Of a stretch of 39,155 nucleotides of DNA, positions 36,473-39,155 are shown piece by piece (positions within the stretch are counted from its first letter, which is position 1; the number at the start of each line of letters is the position of its first letter). This DNA comes from a virus. The position numbers and the translations under genes were made by a program. Location: positions 1 through 39,155 of IMG/VR virus record IMGVR_UViG_3300034105_001689. One strand, given 5' to 3'. The notes under the pieces are model-generated. The model saw only the letters and a program-made list of their open reading frames with translations, did no database searches and was not told where the DNA came from.

Positions 36473-38659
36473 ATGTCATTTTCAGCATCGACTTGTTTAT
36501 CATATACAGGAACAACAACTTTAACGGAACCAATATCAATTTACACTTTTAGTGATGTGTTTATTACCGCAGTTACATTAAACCAAATAACAAATTGTCC
36601 GTTAGTTTTAACAGGAATACCTGATGGGACATCAACAATAAAGTTAAAATCAGCAAACTTTTATTGTTGTGATGTTCCTCTTACTTGTAATGACTTATGT
36701 ACGACGTGTGATTTATCTTTTGATTCGTATTCAACAAGTTTAATTAGTAGAATAGTTGCAGGAAATTTAACAGGGTCTTGTCAACCAAGTATTGCTCAAT
36801 ATAGAATAAATTGGTTTAAAAGTCCTGATTTTACAACACCTGTATTTACATCAGGATATGGAACAGAATTTATCCCATACAATTATACACATCCATTAAC
36901 CGGTGCAACCTCACCAATGACAATCGCGGGGACTTATACACCAATTATCGATAAAATAAAATTAAACGGGTTAAATTACTCACAAACAGGTGGAACAGGA
37001 TTTATTCAAGCAAACTTAGAATGTTTTAACTCCACAACCGTTGTGGTTCAAGCGTATAGATGTGATAATGGTACCGAATCCGGGGATTATACACATAGAG
37101 TTCAGTTTTCAGGAGCATCTGCGGGAGTACAACCATTAATAATGTCATCAACTTTTGAAATTTCTGCCGCAACCACAAATTATTTTGCATGGAAATTTGC
37201 AGGTTTTACAGTTCCTGACACTCTTACATTAACATATTATGGGTCACACTATAGTTATAACCCAATTATTTTAGAAAAGTGGGTTGTAGGTATTAATACA
37301 GAAACCAATATTGACTTATTAACTCTCCCAAAATCAGGTAAAACACCTACTTATTTTTCAAAAGTAACGTCATTAACCTCATTAACTCGAAATACAGGTG
37401 ATTATATAAAATTAGAAGTAACCCCAAATCCAAATAACAATCAAACAAATTGGGATTTTTATTTTACGTGTAAAAATACTTTTAACTGTAACATATGTGC
37501 ATACGATTATTTAAACACCCCATATAAAATAAAAGCATCATCTATCACAGGAACCACAGGTTCTTGTTCATCAATCAGTATTTCTTTTAACGTATCTGGA
37601 TGTACAACAAATTCAATAGAAACTAATGATATTACACGATATCAAGCATCAGGTTTATATAGTGTTAATAATACACAATATTATAATATATCAACAGACA
37701 ATACCACACAACTACTACAAAATACTACGAGTCCATTGAAGTGGGTCTCAAATAGTTGTGGGGGAGGGTATCAAAAATACATAGAGCCACCTACTTGTTT
37801 ATCACCCGCAAATACAAATACAATATCATTTCAAAAATCTAACACTGGTCCATTTGGTCAAGGGTTTGTTCAAATGAGTTTTAATAATTTAAGTGATTTT
37901 TCCGCATACTATTCATCATTTCTAAGTATTTTACCATATTCAGGAACACCATCAACACCTTCCCTTACAACTTATTATAGATGGTATGAATTATCAATAC
38001 CGGAAAGAAGTGGTAGTCAAGTATGTGGGGATGGAACTAATATATTAAGATATCAATTTCATTATTCTAGTGTATTAACAACCGGTTTTACCTCAGGAAA
38101 CTATACTATAACGATAACAATGCCAACAATAACAAATGGTATGCCACCATATAATATTTGTGATGATAATTGTCAATCATATCACAATGGTGCAATCAAT
38201 GATATTAATAATAGTTCGACCGGAACAACAAATGTTACAGCATTTACTTCAAATACCGGTTCTAGATACTTAGACCCTTTTGGGCGTGTATTCGTCTATT
38301 ACCAAAACGCACCCGTAGTTGCTTCAGCATCAACCGCTTATGGATATTTTATGTATAGTGATTGGTTAAACACAACAATGCCGTTTTCAGGTAATACATT
38401 ACCTTATACACCAATCCCCACATTATCAGCATCAACGTGTAATAATTATACATCAGCAGGGACAAATGTTAGTTGGGGTGCCAGACAAATGTTCATGTAT
38501 TATTATGACATAAAATTAACAGACCCTCTTAATGTCGAATCATATCAAATTTTGGCAAGACCAATTATTAATGGAGTGTATAGTTTGACATACGATACAG
38601 TTGCAACGGTAATTAATGGTGTTCTCCAATTACCTACAAACCCATTATACACATATTAA
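36473..38659 (+). CDS. Large beta-rich virion-type protein, 728 residues
   Basis: A Ser/Thr/Asn/Tyr-rich, Cys-containing protein without signal peptide or enzyme motif, of the composition typical for tail fibre or adhesin proteins. Several Cys-pair modules are visible: FYCCDVPLTCNDLCTTCDL near 62-80, and CKNTFNCNICAYDY near 336-350, which suggests disulfide- or metal-stabilised domains. No Thr/Pro rod is present, unlike both neighbours. It is the third gene of the plus-strand operon; its stop lies three bases before the next ATG. Receptor binding is a guess from context. Confidence 0.65.
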   Translation: MSFSASTCLSYTGTTTLTEPISIYTFSDVFITAVTLNQITNCPLVLTGIPDGTSTIKLKSANFYCCDVPLTCNDLCTTCDLSFDSYSTSLISRIVAGNLTGSCQPSIAQYRINWFKSPDFTTPVFTSGYGTEFIPYNYTHPLTGATSPMTIAGTYTPIIDKIKLNGLNYSQTGGTGFIQANLECFNSTTVVVQAYRCDNGTESGDYTHRVQFSGASAGVQPLIMSSTFEISAATTNYFAWKFAGFTVPDTLTLTYYGSHYSYNPIILEKWVVGINTETNIDLLTLPKSGKTPTYFSKVTSLTSLTRNTGDYIKLEVTPNPNNNQTNWDFYFTCKNTFNCNICAYDYLNTPYKIKASSITGTTGSCSSISISFNVSGCTTNSIETNDITRYQASGLYSVNNTQYYNISTDNTTQLLQNTTSPLKWVSNSCGGGYQKYIEPPTCLSPANTNTISFQKSNTGPFGQGFVQMSFNNLSDFSAYYSSFLSILPYSGTPSTPSLTTYYRWYELSIPERSGSQVCGDGTNILRYQFHYSSVLTTGFTSGNYTITITMPTITNGMPPYNICDDNCQSYHNGAINDINNSSTGTTNVTAFTSNTGSRYLDPFGRVFVYYQNAPVVASASTAYGYFMYSDWLNTTMPFSGNTLPYTPIPTLSASTCNNYTSAGTNVSWGARQMFMYYYDIKLTDPLNVESYQILARPIINGVYSLTYDTVATVINGVLQLPTNPLYTY

Positions 38660-38662
38660 TTT

Positions 38663-39155
38663 ATGACATCAATAATCCTAAATAGTATCACAGGGTTAAC
38701 TTACCCATACGATGTTTACGTATGTGATGTCTATGGGAATAATTGTGGATATATTGTTCAAATTAACACACCTGTACCAGCATCTGTAGAAATTGTATTA
38801 CCAATTCCATTTGATATGGCACCCGCTGTCGGTATTAAAATTATAACCTCGGATGGGTGTGAACGATTTAATATTATTAATTGTAACTCTTTATACCCAA
38901 CGCCAACCCCAACAATGACTCAAACCCCAACAAACACTCTTACTCCAACACCGACACCAACTATAACTCCAACAAACACTCTTACTCCAACACCGACACC
39001 AACTATAACTCCAACCCACACACAAACCCCAACAAACACTCTTACTCCAACACCGACACCAACTATAACTCCAACCCACACACAAACCCCAACAAACACT
39101 CTTACTCCAACACCGACACCAACTATAACTCCAACCCACACACAAACCCCAACAA
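38663..39155 (+). CDS. Virion-type protein with Thr/Pro rod, 3' end outside the window
   Basis: Starts with ATG at 38663 and stays open to the edge (164 codons visible). Residues 1-75 form a beta-type domain ([20 protein letters not shown] to [13 protein letters not shown]) homologous to the small protein at 35158-35379. From residue 77 on it is a Thr/Pro rod of perfect 20-residue repeats, [20 protein letters not shown]. The domain-plus-rod layout suggests a fibre-like surface protein. Confidence 0.75.
   Translation, partial: MTSIILNSITGLTYPYDVYVCDVYGNNCGYIVQINTPVPASVEIVLPIPFDMAPAVGIKIITSDGCERFNIINCNSLYPTPTPTMTQTPTNTLTPTPTPTITPTNTLTPTPTPTITPTHTQTPTNTLTPTPTPTITPTHTQTPTNTLTPTPTPTITPTHTQTPT
38929..39155 (+). 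repeat. 60-bp tandem repeat, at least three copies plus a 42-bp partial
   Basis: The unit begins AACAAACACTCTTACTCCAA at 38929, 38971, 39031 and 39091, and again at 39151 at the edge. The first spacing is 42 bases, the rest 60. The copies are identical at the DNA level, also at third codon positions, and run beyond the window. Confidence 0.9.

Noticed and set aside
38891-39145. Open frames on the minus strand over the Thr/Pro repeat (Trp/Cys/Ser- and Val/Gly-rich products)
   Set aside because: They are the reverse complement of a 60-base repeat that codes Thr/Pro on the plus strand; the low-complexity products have no own support.
38929-39155. CRISPR array
   Set aside because: The repeats are directly adjacent, have no unique spacers, and code for a protein rod in frame.
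1-39155. Prophage integration or mobile element
   Set aside because: No integrase, transposase, terminal inverted repeat or attachment-like repeat was seen; the content is uniformly phage.
1-39155. tRNA genes
   Set aside because: The intergenic gaps are short and AT-rich; no cloverleaf with T-loop GTTCRA and CCA-type end was found by eye.

Overview
The window looks like a piece of a large, AT-rich, tailed double-stranded DNA phage genome (T4-like/jumbo myovirus style) whose host is very probably a member of the Bacteroidetes, most likely a flavobacterium. The phage assignment rests on gp46/gp47-type recombination nuclease subunits, a small TOPRIM primase, a Cas4/RecB-like nuclease, two DNA methyltransferases without a restriction partner, an amidase endolysin with spanin-like neighbours, Thr/Pro-repeat virion-type proteins, and dense packing of about 60 small genes. 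The host assignment rests on several promoters of the form TTG-N19/20-TAnnTTTG, the Bacteroidetes consensus, on A/T-rich leaders without Shine-Dalgarno sequences, and on a small histone H1-like (Hc1-type) protein of the kind common in that phylum. No rRNA, tRNA, CRISPR array, integrase or transposase was seen. No gene-free stretch exceeds 300 bases; the longest gaps hold terminators and promoters.

Layout: 1-5000 holds small membrane proteins, a Nudix hydrolase, a DUF192 protein, a DHH phosphoesterase, a peptidoglycan-binding protein and a DNA methyltransferase. 4.5-6.8 kb is a tight operon of small genes (DUF3310, winged-helix-like, unknowns). 6.8-9.8 kb holds putative virion-internal proteins and unknowns on both strands. 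9.8-12.5 kb is a glutaredoxin/thioredoxin operon ending in a PcfJ-like protein. 12.6-16.7 kb holds a tandem pair of leucine-rich-repeat paralogues and a Dam-type methyltransferase. 17-20.3 kb has a DnaJ and small genes including the Hc1-like protein. 20.3-25.7 kb carries putative head-core/structural proteins and a lysis module. 25.7-35.1 kb is the replication, recombination and sigma factor block, all on the minus strand behind a strong promoter at 35.1 kb. 35.1 kb to the end is a plus-strand operon of Thr/Pro-rich, probably surface-exposed virion proteins that runs off the window.

Two promoter classes can be read directly. The host-type TAnnTTTG promoters stand in front of the primase/recombination block, the sigma operon, the PcfJ-like gene and a few others. 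A second, recurrent motif, ATATTTATAA and close variants, lies 6-40 bases before start codons of genes that look structural or late. A phage-encoded sigma-70 factor in the window may be connected with this switch. Several genes behind the second motif also share short sequences (for example LTESEL..LI..IV.EQ) ending in a (L/I)x(x)E site like that cut by T4-type prohead proteases. This suggests a common capsid-targeting or maturation tag on a set of otherwise unrelated proteins, and it is the most interesting pattern in the window. A candidate small RNA at about 970-1049 has the second motif upstream, two hairpins, and no reading frame.
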